NCBI GenBank assembly: GCA_016795245.1
Contig: JAEUIA010000003.1
Location: forward strand, 62,001 to 126,000
Direction: 5' to 3'
DNA from: Planctomycetota bacterium
Lineage (GTDB): Bacteria > Planctomycetota > UBA1135 > GCA-002686595
DNA length: 64,000 nt
The first letter of the stretch is position 1; the number at the start of each line of letters is the position of its first letter. Of the stretch, positions 26,409 through 35,311 are shown piece by piece. The notes under the pieces are model-generated. The model did not search any database and was not told the origin of the DNA. It saw nothing but the letters and a program-made list of their open reading frames with translations. The position numbers were made by a program, and so were the translations under genes.

Positions 26409-27703
26409 CGCTGTCACCGACGGTCCTGGCCTTTGCCGTTGTGAGCTACGTGTGCGCACCACAAGCTCCACCGGCCGCGGAAGCCGCGGGCGATGCAGAG
26501 GTCGTCGCCTGGTTGAAAGCTGCGCGTGAGAACGCACCTTCCATCGCGGAGTTCGTCGCGCCCAAGGATGATTCGAAGGCCGCGCGAGTCGTCGTCGTCG
26601 GGCGCGCCTACTCCGGCACGAATGAACTCGCTGCGTTCGAGCGCCGCGTCGTCGAGGCGCTGCCCAGACTCGATGTCGTCGCGCTCGACATCGGGTGGAG
26701 CGAAGGCGACGCGTTGGATCAGTGGGTGCGCACGGGCGAAGGCGATCTGGCTTCGATCATCTCGCATTCAGGCACGTTCGGTTGGAGCGCGATCGAAGCG
26801 CGGGCGTTGATCGAAGGGTTGAGGAAGCGCGATCCGCGGCCGCAGGTCGCCGGCATCGCGACGGGGGACCCGAAATCGGCGTGCGCAACCGTCCTCGAGT
26901 ACCTGGGCCGGGTGTACCCCGAAAGCTCGGCGCGAGCCGAGATCCTATTGCGTCCCTTGCGCACCGACACGCCCAAGGGCGAGCCGCGCTATCACCAGCT
27001 CGACGACAGTCAGCGCGGCATATTGCGCCTCGGCGTCGAGGAGATCGTGAACGTCATCCGCGATCAGGTCGAGACCATGACACGGAAATCGAGTGTCACC
27101 GAATACGCTCGCGCCTTGAGTGCGGCCACGGCGTTGTTGCAGTACGAAGACGTCATGCGCTTCGAACGCGAAGGCGGCGAGAGTGATCCGCACGGCCGAA
27201 TCCTGGCCGAGAACACAGTGCGCGTGTTGAGCGCGCTGCCTGCAACCGCGCGGCTGGTCGCCCTCGTGAACGTGCGCGATCTCGCGCGTGCCAGCGATCG
27301 TGATTCGTTCGTGGCGCAACTCGAGCAGTCGCTCGCCCAGCCTGTGCTCTGCGTCGCTACCGCATGCGGGCGCGGCGAGTTCCTGGCCGTCGATCCCAAC
27401 AACACGGCTGCGGGTCCGCGTCTGCCGCGCGAAGTGAAGCTCGACCAGGCAGACTGCACGAAGCTGGAAGGCGCGCTTCACAGCGGAGCAGGCCTCGACG
27501 GGCGGCTGCTGCTCGCAGGATCTCGGCCGACCACGGGCATCGCGGAATGGTTGTCCAAGAACGGCACCTTGCGCAGTGCGCGCGCCGTGTGCGGGGGAGC
27601 GAGCGAGACGAAGTGGAGTTTCGACGTCCTGGGCGATTTCGACGCGATCGCAGTGATCTGGGATGTCCACGCCGCACGCACGGAGTCAGGGACCGCTCGA
27701 TAG
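26405..27703 (+). CDS. Exported protein distantly resembling erythromycin esterase fold
   Basis: The protein has 432 aa. The GTG at 26405 overlaps the preceding stop and gives a signal-like N-terminus (LSPTVLAFAVVSYVCA). Segment order recalls the EreA/EreB/DUF399-like fold: VVVVGRAYSGTNELAAFERRV at the position of GExTHGTxE, DVVALDIGWSEGDALDQWV, and R-I-L-AENTVRVLSALP like the family's R-x-x-x-MAEN. The key Glu and His of the first motif are replaced by Arg and Ser, so hydrolase activity is doubtful. The final 18 bases overlap the convergent MFS gene. The family assignment is tentative. Confidence 0.5.
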   Translation: MTLSPTVLAFAVVSYVCAPQAPPAAEAAGDAEVVAWLKAARENAPSIAEFVAPKDDSKAARVVVVGRAYSGTNELAAFERRVVEALPRLDVVALDIGWSEGDALDQWVRTGEGDLASIISHSGTFGWSAIEARALIEGLRKRDPRPQVAGIATGDPKSACATVLEYLGRVYPESSARAEILLRPLRTDTPKGEPRYHQLDDSQRGILRLGVEEIVNVIRDQVETMTRKSSVTEYARALSAATALLQYEDVMRFEREGGESDPHGRILAENTVRVLSALPATARLVALVNVRDLARASDRDSFVAQLEQSLAQPVLCVATACGRGEFLAVDPNNTAAGPRLPREVKLDQADCTKLEGALHSGAGLDGRLLLAGSRPTTGIAEWLSKNGTLRSARAVCGGASETKWSFDVLGDFDAIAVIWDVHAARTESGTAR

Positions 27704-29026
27704 CGCGCGCTGTCGCCTACCGAGCACGGCGCCCACGCCGACCCAGACAGCCGCGACAGGCACGACCGCCACCGCGATCACGGGCAGCGCGACCTGGAAC
27801 TGCAGGAACGCCGCGAATGTCCACGCGCCGACTCCGTCGCCCAGGCGGTAGACGAACGTGTCGATGAAGCTCTTCGATTTGTACTTCACCTCGCGCTCGA
27901 CGACCGTGAACAATGACTCGCGTGCCGGGCGAACGGTCGCGTGGTTGCTCGCGCGCAACAGGACCTGTAGCGCTGCGAGCACGGCGAGCTCGGGCACCAA
28001 TCCGCCCGGCGTGAAACCCACCGCCATCAGCTTCGCGCTCTGAAACAACGCCGCGGCGAGCACGATCCAGCCGCACAAGGCGATGACCGGCTGTGACACG
28101 AGCGCGAACGTGATGCCGAACCAGCGAATGAGTCTGCCGGTGAGGAACACCTGGAGCACCAGCGTCAGCGTGTTGGCCGCCGTGTCGATGAGCGCGAACA
28201 GCGCCGTGCGTTCGTCGCGCGTCTCGATCGTCGCGGCGACGAGCTGGCCTTGTTGCATGTACAGGTACGTCCCGACGAGCCCGTGCAGGAACACGTACGC
28301 CGCTACCGAGCGCAAGTACGGTTCGGCGGCCACGAGTCGCAACCCGCGCCACACGTCCGGTGCGGTCGTGGTCGTCGCTTCCGTGCGCCGTTCGATCTTG
28401 TGGATCCTCAGCAATGCGATCACGCACGCCAAGGCTGCGCCGATGAACGCGATCGACACGAGCAACATGTTCACAGTCCCGACGACGCCGACGAACCAGC
28501 GCGTCATCTGTCCGCCGACGATCGCGCCGAAAGTTCCGCCCGCGCCGATGAATGCGAACAAGCGCTTGGCCTGTTCCAGGCGCCACAGGTCGGCCATGAA
28601 GCCCCAGAAGACCGACACGACGAACAAGTTGAAGACGCTGACGAAGATGTAGAACGAGTACTTGATTGCCAGGGCGGGCGTGTCGGACGTCGCTTCCAAT
28701 GCGACCCAGAACGCGGCTAGGCAGAGAATCGAAATCAGGTACACCGCCGGGATGAACACCGCCCTGGGCCACTTCGTCACCATCCACGCGAAGGGCGGCG
28801 TCAACACGAACATCGCGATCAAGCTGCCGGTGAAGAGCCAGGGCAGCTTGTCGGCGCCGCCTTCGAGCCCCAGCGATTCGCGCACGGGACGCAGCACGAA
28901 GTAGCCTGCGAGCAGGCAGAAGAAATACGCCATCGCGAGAACGGCGGTGGGGCCTTCGCCCGCGTGCAGGTCGACGACGCGAGCGAAGAGGGTGCGCCGA
29001 GCAGGCGATGAGTGAGCAGCCGTCAT
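27686..29026 (-). CDS. NTP/NDP-exchange-like MFS transporter
   Basis: The protein has 446 aa with about 12 hydrophobic helices. The N-terminal helix begins GPTAVLAMAYFFCLLAGYFVLRPVRE, and VRPARESLFTVVEREVKYKSK lies in the second half; both resemble bacterial homologues of the Tlc ATP/ADP translocases. Those homologues in free-living bacteria are of unproven substrate, so nucleotide exchange should not be assumed. The gene overlaps the 3' end of the convergent gene by 18 bases. A TATAAG box lies at 29078-29083 on the minus strand upstream. Confidence 0.75.
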   Translation of the reverse strand: MTAAHSSPARRTLFARVVDLHAGEGPTAVLAMAYFFCLLAGYFVLRPVRESLGLEGGADKLPWLFTGSLIAMFVLTPPFAWMVTKWPRAVFIPAVYLISILCLAAFWVALEATSDTPALAIKYSFYIFVSVFNLFVVSVFWGFMADLWRLEQAKRLFAFIGAGGTFGAIVGGQMTRWFVGVVGTVNMLLVSIAFIGAALACVIALLRIHKIERRTEATTTTAPDVWRGLRLVAAEPYLRSVAAYVFLHGLVGTYLYMQQGQLVAATIETRDERTALFALIDTAANTLTLVLQVFLTGRLIRWFGITFALVSQPVIALCGWIVLAAALFQSAKLMAVGFTPGGLVPELAVLAALQVLLRASNHATVRPARESLFTVVEREVKYKSKSFIDTFVYRLGDGVGAWTFAAFLQFQVALPVIAVAVVPVAAVWVGVGAVLGRRQRALSSGP

Positions 29027-29077
29027 GATTGCGCGGCGCGATCATGACCTGCGAGGGGCGTCACACGCTGTCTGCGT

Positions 29078-29083
29078 CTTATA
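29078..29083 (-). promoter_or_regulatory. Possible -10 element upstream of MFS gene
   Basis: TATAAG lies in the 77-bp gap on the minus strand, about 50 bases upstream of the transporter ATG, in an unusually AT-rich patch of an otherwise GC-rich region. No convincing -35 hexamer is seen. Confidence 0.25.
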
Positions 29084-29103
29084 AAAACGAGACGGTTCGA
29101 CGA

Positions 29104-30039
29104 TCAGTGCGCCGCGTTTATGGCTACGGCCCACGCCAAAGCGAGCGCGACGACCGCGGAGAGGCTCACAAGGACCTGCGTCAGCGGCTTGAACCGCAGC
29201 GATGCGCGCCGCCGGCTGAGCACGAATCCCAACACGGCCCCGGCGATGAATCCGAACACGTGGGCCATCACGTCGACGCGCTGCAACGCGCCGTCGAAGG
29301 ACTTGGGGTCGTCGATGGACACGCCGCCCATGCCCAACCACCCGAGCAACCCCAAACCCATCACGACCGGAGCCCAACGTCGCCAGCCGCGATACGAGAG
29401 TTCATGTCTGCGCATCCACTCGAACGCGACCTGGATGCCGAGGGCGCCGAACACCGCGGTCGAAGCGCCCATCGACAAGTGCGAGGGATCCTGAAACCAG
29501 GCGTTCAGCAGATTTCCGAGCGCGCCTGACAAGAGGAAGCCCCACCACGCCAGACCGACGCCGATGCTCTGCGCGAGAATCAGGCTGAAGATCGCGCCGA
29601 ACACGATGTTCCCGGCCAGGTGCGTCAGGTCCAGGTGCAGCGACAACGCCGTGATCGAACGCCACCACTCGCCGCCACGGATCAGCGCCGCATCGGTACG
29701 TCCCAGCGCGCCCCAATCGATCCCGTAGCGGTGCTCGTGCTGCAGCAAGTACACGAGCACCATGATCCCCGCATACAGGATCGCTGCGTGGATGCCGTTG
29801 CTGATCCCCGTGGTCGCCGCTTCACGAGGCGGCCAGCCGACGTTTTCACGCTCGTAGCGCAGCAATTCCTCGCGTGCCTGGTCGGCCATTTCGGATTGCA
29901 CGACGACGACGAAGGACGTATCGACTTGCAGAATCCCGTGCGGCACGTTCATCGCCTGCAGCACGAGTCCGTGACTCTGGCACCTTCGACGATCCGGCGA
30001 ACGCGAGACCTCGACCCAGGTAGCTTGATTGGGGTTCAC
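29104..30039 (-). CDS. Rhomboid family intramembrane serine protease with N-terminal cytosolic domain
   Basis: The protein has 311 aa. The GTG at 30039 is taken because residues 1-70 (TWVEVSRSP ... REELLRYERENVGWPPRE) form the N-terminal domain found in related rhomboids. The membrane core has the catalytic Ser in GASTAVFG (near 194) and the catalytic His in DVMAHVFGFIAG (near 262), with HLDLTHLAGN in the helix that carries the oxyanion-side His/Asn. All catalytic features are intact, so it is predicted active in cleaving transmembrane substrates. It is divergent from the rhamnosidase gene. Confidence 0.9.
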   Translation of the reverse strand: MNPNQATWVEVSRSPDRRRCQSHGLVLQAMNVPHGILQVDTSFVVVVQSEMADQAREELLRYERENVGWPPREAATTGISNGIHAAILYAGIMVLVYLLQHEHRYGIDWGALGRTDAALIRGGEWWRSITALSLHLDLTHLAGNIVFGAIFSLILAQSIGVGLAWWGFLLSGALGNLLNAWFQDPSHLSMGASTAVFGALGIQVAFEWMRRHELSYRGWRRWAPVVMGLGLLGWLGMGGVSIDDPKSFDGALQRVDVMAHVFGFIAGAVLGFVLSRRRASLRFKPLTQVLVSLSAVVALALAWAVAINAAH

Positions 30040-30128
30040 GATTCGACGGGCGCTGTTTCGCGCTCGGGGCGCCTATACTGGTGCGCTTTCCCGCCGGATT
30101 CCACCCGTCCTTCGCGAGTTCCCTGCTG

Positions 30129-33100
30129 ATGATTCACAACGCAACCTTGTCCGCGTTGGCGCTGGCCTTCGTCGTCTGCGCCGCGGCTGACGCTCAAACT
30201 TCAGCCCCCGGAGCCCCGCGCAACCTGCGCACCGAGTACAAGACGAATCCGATCGGGATAGATACAGCCGCACCGCGCTTCGCGTGGGAACTTGGGGATG
30301 ACAGACGCGGCGCGCAGCAAACGGCGTATCAGATCCTCGTCAGCGACAACCCCGACAACCTCGCGCGCGAACTCGGCGACAGCTGGAGCATCAAGCTCCC
30401 GGGGCGCGAGACCAACCAGGTCGCTTACGCTGGTCGCGAGCTGCTGCCGTGGCGCACCTATCACTGGATCGTGCGCACGTGGGATCTCTCGGGCACCGCG
30501 TCAGGGTGGAGCGCACCCGCGTCGTTCACGATGGGGCCGTTGCGCGCTGCCGACTGGCAGGCTTCGTGGATCGCTTCCGAAGCTCCGAGCACGTCTCCCA
30601 AGGGCGGGTATCTCGGATACCACAGCACGTACTCGAGCAACGCCGACGATTTCCACTACGTGCAGATCGACCTCGGCACCGAAGGCATTTTCGACAACAT
30701 CGTGATCCATCCCGCTCGCCCGCACGGGGATCCAAATCAACCCGGCGTGCTCTTTCCGTTGCGCATGTCGGCGTACGTCGACGGCACGCCGTCCTTCGAC
30801 GCGAAGTTCATGCGTGCAGGCAACAAGCCCACGAGTGACATTCCAAACCCCGGAGCAGAGCCGTTCGTGATCAACACGACGCGTTTCAAGATTCGCTACA
30901 TCCGCATCGTCATCGAGAAGAAGCAGCAGGACGGCGACAAGGGGTTCGCGTTCGCCTTGGGTGAGATCGAGGTGCGGGACGGCTCGAACAACATCGCGCC
31001 CACGGGCGTGGCGTCCGCCAGCGATTCACTCGAAGAAGGCGGCTGGTCCGTCAAGGGTCTCAACGACCGTGTGCTGGTGCCCGGGCATGAGCCGCCTGTC
31101 GCGCCGAAGCCGGTCACGCTGCTGCGCAAGCCCTTCTCGCTGAGTTCCCCGCCCAAGCGCGCGCTGGTCGCTGCCAGTGCGCTGGGCGTCTTCGACATGA
31201 CGATCAACGGACAGCGCGTCTCGGACGAGAGACTGGCCCCCGGCTGGACCGACTACACGCAGCGTGTGCCTTACGTGATGTACGACGTCACGCGCCTGCT
31301 CGCCCAGGGAGACAACGTGATCGGCGTTTCGCTCGCAGACGGTTGGTACGCGGGGCGTGTCGGCACACCGAACGGCGACGCGGCGAATCGCGTACGCGGC
31401 ATCTACGGCTCTACACCGCGCTTCATCTGTCAGTTGCACGTCGAGCACACGACCGGAGCCATGTCGACCTACGTCAGCGATGCCAGTTGGAAGTGGTCGC
31501 CTTCCGGCCAGATTCGGCGCTCCGACTTGATCGACGGCGAAGCGATCGACTGGCGCAGCGAGCAGCGCGGATGGGACGGAGCGCGCTTCGCCGACGAAGG
31601 GTGGAAGCCTGCCGTGCCCATCCCCGACGGTCCGGCTTTGTTCGCACGCAGCGCAGATCCGATTCGCGAGGGCCCGGAGCTCAAGGCCATCGCGGTGACC
31701 GAGCCGAGTCCGCGCACGTTCATCTACGACTTCGGCCAGGTCATCACCGGAGTCGCGCGCATCCACGTCGATCTGAAGGAATACGCGACCGTTCACATGC
31801 GCTACGCCGAAGCGCTCGACGACAAAGGGCTCCTGTATCGCGACAATCTGCGTACGGCGCAGCAGACCGATCAGATGACGTTGCGCCCCGGCATGAAGGG
31901 CGGCTTCGACGCACGCTTCACGACGCACGGGTTTCGGTACGTCGAAGTCACGGGGAACATCCCGCCGGCTACGTTGGACCTGATCACCGCTGTACCGATC
32001 TCGAGCGCGACGCCTGAAGTCTCCAGGTTCGAATGTTCCGATCCGATGTTGACGCAGTTGTGGCACAACCTCGAGTGGACGCGACGCAACAACATCGTCG
32101 GCCTACCGACCGACGGCCCGCAGCGCGACGAGCGCCTCGGACGCATGGGCGACACGCTCACGTTCGCCCATACGGCGATGTACCAGGCCGATCTGGCAGC
32201 GACGTTCGGTCAATGGCTGGGTGATGTGCGGCTGGCGCAGCGGCCGACGGGGAGCTTCAGCGATCTCGCTCCGCACCCCGAGCCGGTCTTGGCGCGCACT
32301 CACGGAACGCCTGGATTCGCCGATGCGGGCGTGTTCGTCCCGTGGGAGATGTACCTGCACTACCACGACAAGCGCGTGCTCGAGGCGAGCTTGGATTCAA
32401 TGTTGCGTTGGATCCAATTCGTGCAGTCGCGCAATCCGAGTCTGGTGTGGAAAGAAGACCGCGGCGCCGACCTGAGCGACCTGTTCGATGCGACGACGTT
32501 GGATCACGCTGCGCGCGCCAAGGCCGTCGAGTCGGTGCCGAAGGACCTGTTCGCCACTGCATTCTTCGCGCGATCATGCGAACTCGCGGCGAAGTCCGCC
32601 TTCGCGTGCTCGAAGTTCAAGGACGCCGAGCGCCTCTCCAAACTGGCCGCGGAAGTGCGCGCCACGTTCAGGCGCACCTTCATCGGGCCCGACGGCCGCA
32701 TGCCCAACGATTCGCAAGCCGGCTACGCGCTTGCGTTGGAGTTCGATATGTTCGCCGAGGACCGTCCGGGTGAGGCGCGGGCAGTCGACAACCTGGTGCG
32801 CACGATCACGGACGCGCAGGACAAGCTGACGACGGGAATGCACACGTCCCACCGCGCGCTGCTCGCGCTGTCGCGGCACGGCCATCACGCGCTCGCGCTG
32901 AAACTGGCGACGCGGCGTGATGTGCCCTCTTGGGGCTACGCGGTGAGTCAAGGCGCGACGACGATCTGGGAGCGCTTCGACGGCTACGTCGCCGGGCGCG
33001 GCTTCGCGGATGCGGACTCGAATTCGCTCGACAGCTTCGCGTTCGGCGCGGTCGGCGAGTGGATGATGCGCACGATCGGCGGCATCGACCTCGAAGACCG

Positions 33101-33485
33101 TCACCTCGCTTTCGGGCCCGTGATGCTCGAACCCGTGCTCGACGGGCCGACGAAGAGCTCCGCTGAGGGTCCGCGCGCATTCGAGCACGTGCGCTTGCGG
33201 CCGATGATCGACGGGCTGACCTGGGCGCGTTGTGAGCACGCGTCGATCGCCGGACGATTCAAGATTGCGTGGAAGCGTGAAGGTGATGTCCTCACGTACG
33301 AGTGCACGATTCCGCCGAACACCAGCGCCACGCTGGATCTGCCGGCGATGTCCCGTGATTCGATCACCGAAGGCGGAGAGCCGATCGACAAGGTGAAAGG
33401 ACTGCAGTTCTGGAGCTGCGACGGCCGCGTCGCCTCGCTCGAAGTTCAGGCCGGCACCTATCATTTCGTGTCGCGCCTGAAGTGA
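30129..33485 (+). CDS. Alpha-L-rhamnosidase family (GH78) protein
   Basis: The protein has 1118 aa. The ATG at 30129 gives a signal peptide (MIHNATLSALALAFVVCAAADAQ); the GTG at 30081 would bury it. Domain order fits multi-domain GH78 enzymes: a fibronectin-like N-terminus (ENLRTEYKTNPIGID-type opening, here PRNLRTEYKTNPIGID), beta-sandwich domains with an inserted discoidin-like stretch near 180-320, and the (alpha/alpha)6 barrel. The barrel carries GLPTDGPQRDERLGRMGD, the conserved acidic catalytic-region motif, and a late ATTIWERFDGY. It removes terminal alpha-L-rhamnose from polysaccharides outside the cytoplasm. The inserted beta-domain may bind sugar. Confidence 0.88.
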   Translation: MIHNATLSALALAFVVCAAADAQTSAPGAPRNLRTEYKTNPIGIDTAAPRFAWELGDDRRGAQQTAYQILVSDNPDNLARELGDSWSIKLPGRETNQVAYAGRELLPWRTYHWIVRTWDLSGTASGWSAPASFTMGPLRAADWQASWIASEAPSTSPKGGYLGYHSTYSSNADDFHYVQIDLGTEGIFDNIVIHPARPHGDPNQPGVLFPLRMSAYVDGTPSFDAKFMRAGNKPTSDIPNPGAEPFVINTTRFKIRYIRIVIEKKQQDGDKGFAFALGEIEVRDGSNNIAPTGVASASDSLEEGGWSVKGLNDRVLVPGHEPPVAPKPVTLLRKPFSLSSPPKRALVAASALGVFDMTINGQRVSDERLAPGWTDYTQRVPYVMYDVTRLLAQGDNVIGVSLADGWYAGRVGTPNGDAANRVRGIYGSTPRFICQLHVEHTTGAMSTYVSDASWKWSPSGQIRRSDLIDGEAIDWRSEQRGWDGARFADEGWKPAVPIPDGPALFARSADPIREGPELKAIAVTEPSPRTFIYDFGQVITGVARIHVDLKEYATVHMRYAEALDDKGLLYRDNLRTAQQTDQMTLRPGMKGGFDARFTTHGFRYVEVTGNIPPATLDLITAVPISSATPEVSRFECSDPMLTQLWHNLEWTRRNNIVGLPTDGPQRDERLGRMGDTLTFAHTAMYQADLAATFGQWLGDVRLAQRPTGSFSDLAPHPEPVLARTHGTPGFADAGVFVPWEMYLHYHDKRVLEASLDSMLRWIQFVQSRNPSLVWKEDRGADLSDLFDATTLDHAARAKAVESVPKDLFATAFFARSCELAAKSAFACSKFKDAERLSKLAAEVRATFRRTFIGPDGRMPNDSQAGYALALEFDMFAEDRPGEARAVDNLVRTITDAQDKLTTGMHTSHRALLALSRHGHHALALKLATRRDVPSWGYAVSQGATTIWERFDGYVAGRGFADADSNSLDSFAFGAVGEWMMRTIGGIDLEDRHLAFGPVMLEPVLDGPTKSSAEGPRAFEHVRLRPMIDGLTWARCEHASIAGRFKIAWKREGDVLTYECTIPPNTSATLDLPAMSRDSITEGGEPIDKVKGLQFWSCDGRVASLEVQAGTYHFVSRLK

Positions 33486-33492
33486 GCGTCGC

Positions 33493-33576
33493 ATGAATCG
33501 CTGGATCAAGTTCGGACTCATCGCTCTGGTCGTGCTCGTGATCGCGTTGTGTCTCGGGCCCGGCCTCGCAGAGTGA
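33493..33576 (+). CDS. Possible 27-aa single-helix membrane peptide
   Basis: A short frame 7 bases after the rhamnosidase stop encodes Met-Asn-Arg-Trp-Ile-Lys followed by a hydrophobic stretch of about 16 residues (FGLIALVVLVIALCLG). The composition is that of a small membrane protein, but the ribosome site is weak, so it remains tentative. Confidence 0.3.
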   Translation: MNRWIKFGLIALVVLVIALCLGPGLAE

Positions 33577-33691
33577 CCTCCGAGGCGCCCAGACCCCGCG
33601 TCCGGGGGCGGGACCTTGCGCTCCGGGCTTGCGTGGGTTCTGCTCTGTGTCCGCGGCCACCTCGGCCGTACATCGAAAAGAAGGAGTTTCC

Positions 33692-34744
33692 ATGATCAAG
33701 ATGATCGCTGGATTGTCCCTGGCCGTTGCCGCGCTCGTCGCGCCGGCGCAGGCACAGGCGACCGGCGGAGTGGGCTCGGCACCGCCCGAGTTCAACGCAA
33801 CCAAGTGGTACAACACCGCTCCGATCACACTCGACGACCTGAAGGGCAAAGCCGTTCATATCGTCGTGTTCCGGACCTGGTGAGGCCCTTGCAACTCCGA
33901 GGTTCCTGAACTCGCCGCTCGTTTCGAGAAGGAAGAGTCCAAGGGCCTCGTGATCATCGGCGTGACCGATGAAAAAGAAGATGTGGTCGACAAGTGGGTC
34001 GCCAGCAAGAAGAAGACTGGCTATCCGATCGTGATCCTCGACGGCGAGCTCGAAAAAGTGCTCGGCGTCCCGCATTTCCCGTTCAACGGAGTCATCGACC
34101 CCGACGGCAAGATCTCGTACGCGGGTGATTCTCCCGAGGGCGCGATCAAGAAGGCCATGAAGGCCGCCAAGTCCGGATCGATGTGGCCGAAGAAGCTCTC
34201 CGGGGCGGCGTCGCTCTTGCGCTCGGGCAAGATCGGCGAGGCCTGGGGCGAGTTGCAGTCGATCAAGCCCGGCGACCTCGACGAGCGCGAGAAGGGCATC
34301 CACGAGAAGTTCGTCACGTACGTGACGGAGGTCTCAGGCTCGGCGGTCAAGGCGGCCGAGGAGCTGCTGAAGAAGGAGATGCTCTACGCCGCGCTCAAGA
34401 AGGCCGAGAGCATCGCCAACGCCAAGCCGGAGCTGCCGGCGACGCCCGACGCCGCGAAGCTCGTGGGCGACATCAAGGCGGCGCCGATGTTCGATCTCGA
34501 GATGAAGGGCGGCGAGCTCTTTGCCGAAGCCTTCGAGGCCGAAGAGGCCTACGAGTTCCTCGACGCGGTCAACGGCTACAAGAGCGTGATCAAGAAGGCC
34601 GAAGGCACGAAGATCGCCGCTCTGGCGCTGAAGGCGGCTGAGAACCTGATCAACAAGGGCATGCCGGGCTATTCGGCTGTCTGCGAGAAGTGCAAGAAGG
34701 CCAAGCGCGCGTGCGAGAAGCACGCCAAGGCCGTCAAGCTCTGA
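33692..34744 (+). CDS. Exported thioredoxin-like selenoprotein (Sec64, U-G-P-C)
   Basis: The frame starts at the ATG at 33692 (AAGGAG 7 bases upstream; signal peptide MIKMIAGLSLAVAALVAPAQA) and contains one in-frame TGA at 33881-33883, then continues to a TGA at 34744: 350 aa with Sec at residue 64. Around it the reading is V-V-F-R-T-W-U-G-P-C-N-S-E-V-P-E-L, where TlpA/AhpC-fold proteins have W-C-G-P-C. The redoxin domain covers about residues 30-170 (VIIGVTDEK; FPFNGVIDPDGKI with the cis-Pro region). The C-terminal 180 residues are helical and Lys/Glu-rich, with a CEKC near the end. Inference: an extracytoplasmic thiol/selenol oxidoreductase. Alternatives are a pseudogene or a sequencing error. 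Confidence 0.85.
33899..33913 (+). promoter_or_regulatory. Possible SECIS-like hairpin (weak)
   Basis: Beginning 15 nt after the TGA, GAG-G-UU pairs with AA-CUC around a 4-nt loop CCUG with one bulged G, giving a 5-bp stem. It lies in the window where bacterial SECIS elements occur, but it is much weaker than the hairpins of the two paralogues, and other foldings are possible. Confidence 0.35.
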
Positions 34745-34758
34745 TCGAGGCTTCAAGC

Positions 34759-34795
34759 GACTCCGCGGCCGTGCTTTGCGCGCGGCCGCGGAGTC
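34759..34795. terminator. Strong bidirectional terminator-like hairpin
   Basis: GACTCCGCGGCCG (34759-34771) is exactly complementary to 34783-34795, a 13-bp GC-rich stem with an 11-nt loop. It lies between the convergent redoxin and FUN14 genes. A short T-run (cgtttc) follows on the plus strand. Confidence 0.7.
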
Positions 34796-34801
34796 GTCGT
34801 T

Positions 34802-35311
34802 TCAACCGCGACGCAAGCCGAATACGTAGCCGAGCGCGAAGACCGCCAGCGTGGGCAGGCGCTGCTTCAGGAAGACCGGAACCGTCGACTTGAAATCCAT
34901 GTTCAGGATCCAATTGTCGATGACGGTGATCATCTGGTTCCAATCGACCGTCATCTTGCCCATCGACACGAGCACCTGGATGGTCACGAAGCTGAGTGCA
35001 ATCAGGATCAGCAGGAGCTTGAACGCACGCTTCGACGTGTATCCCAGTGCAAACCCGATCACGCCGAACAGGCTGGCTTCCGTGAGATAAGGCAGGATCG
35101 TCGCCAGCGCGCCCGTTTCGCGCGGATGCTGCTGCGTCATCTCGGTCGTGAACGTGCGCACCTCTCCCGGCAGGGGATTCGGCTGCTCGGGGCGCGTGTC
35201 GACGAGCAGCATCCGCATGAGCACGCTGACCACGAACGTGAGCACGATCGCGAAGAACATGAACTTGGCGAGGGCGGACTTGGGTTTCGGCGGTTGGTTT
35301 TTCTGGGTCAT
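34802..35311 (-). CDS. FUN14-domain membrane protein
   Basis: The protein has 169 aa. An N-terminal transmembrane helix (FMFFAIVLTFVVSVLMRML) is followed by a FUN14-like region: EASLFGVIGFALGYTSKRAFKLLLILIALSF, and a helix near the C-terminus. The G-x-x-x-G-rich EASLFGVIGFALGY stretch is the FUN14 hallmark. The bacterial function is unknown. Its ATG overlaps the stop of the upstream methyltransferase gene (ATGA). Confidence 0.75.
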   Translation of the reverse strand: MTQKNQPPKPKSALAKFMFFAIVLTFVVSVLMRMLLVDTRPEQPNPLPGEVRTFTTEMTQQHPRETGALATILPYLTEASLFGVIGFALGYTSKRAFKLLLILIALSFVTIQVLVSMGKMTVDWNQMITVIDNWILNMDFKSTVPVFLKQRLPTLAVFALGYVFGLRRG

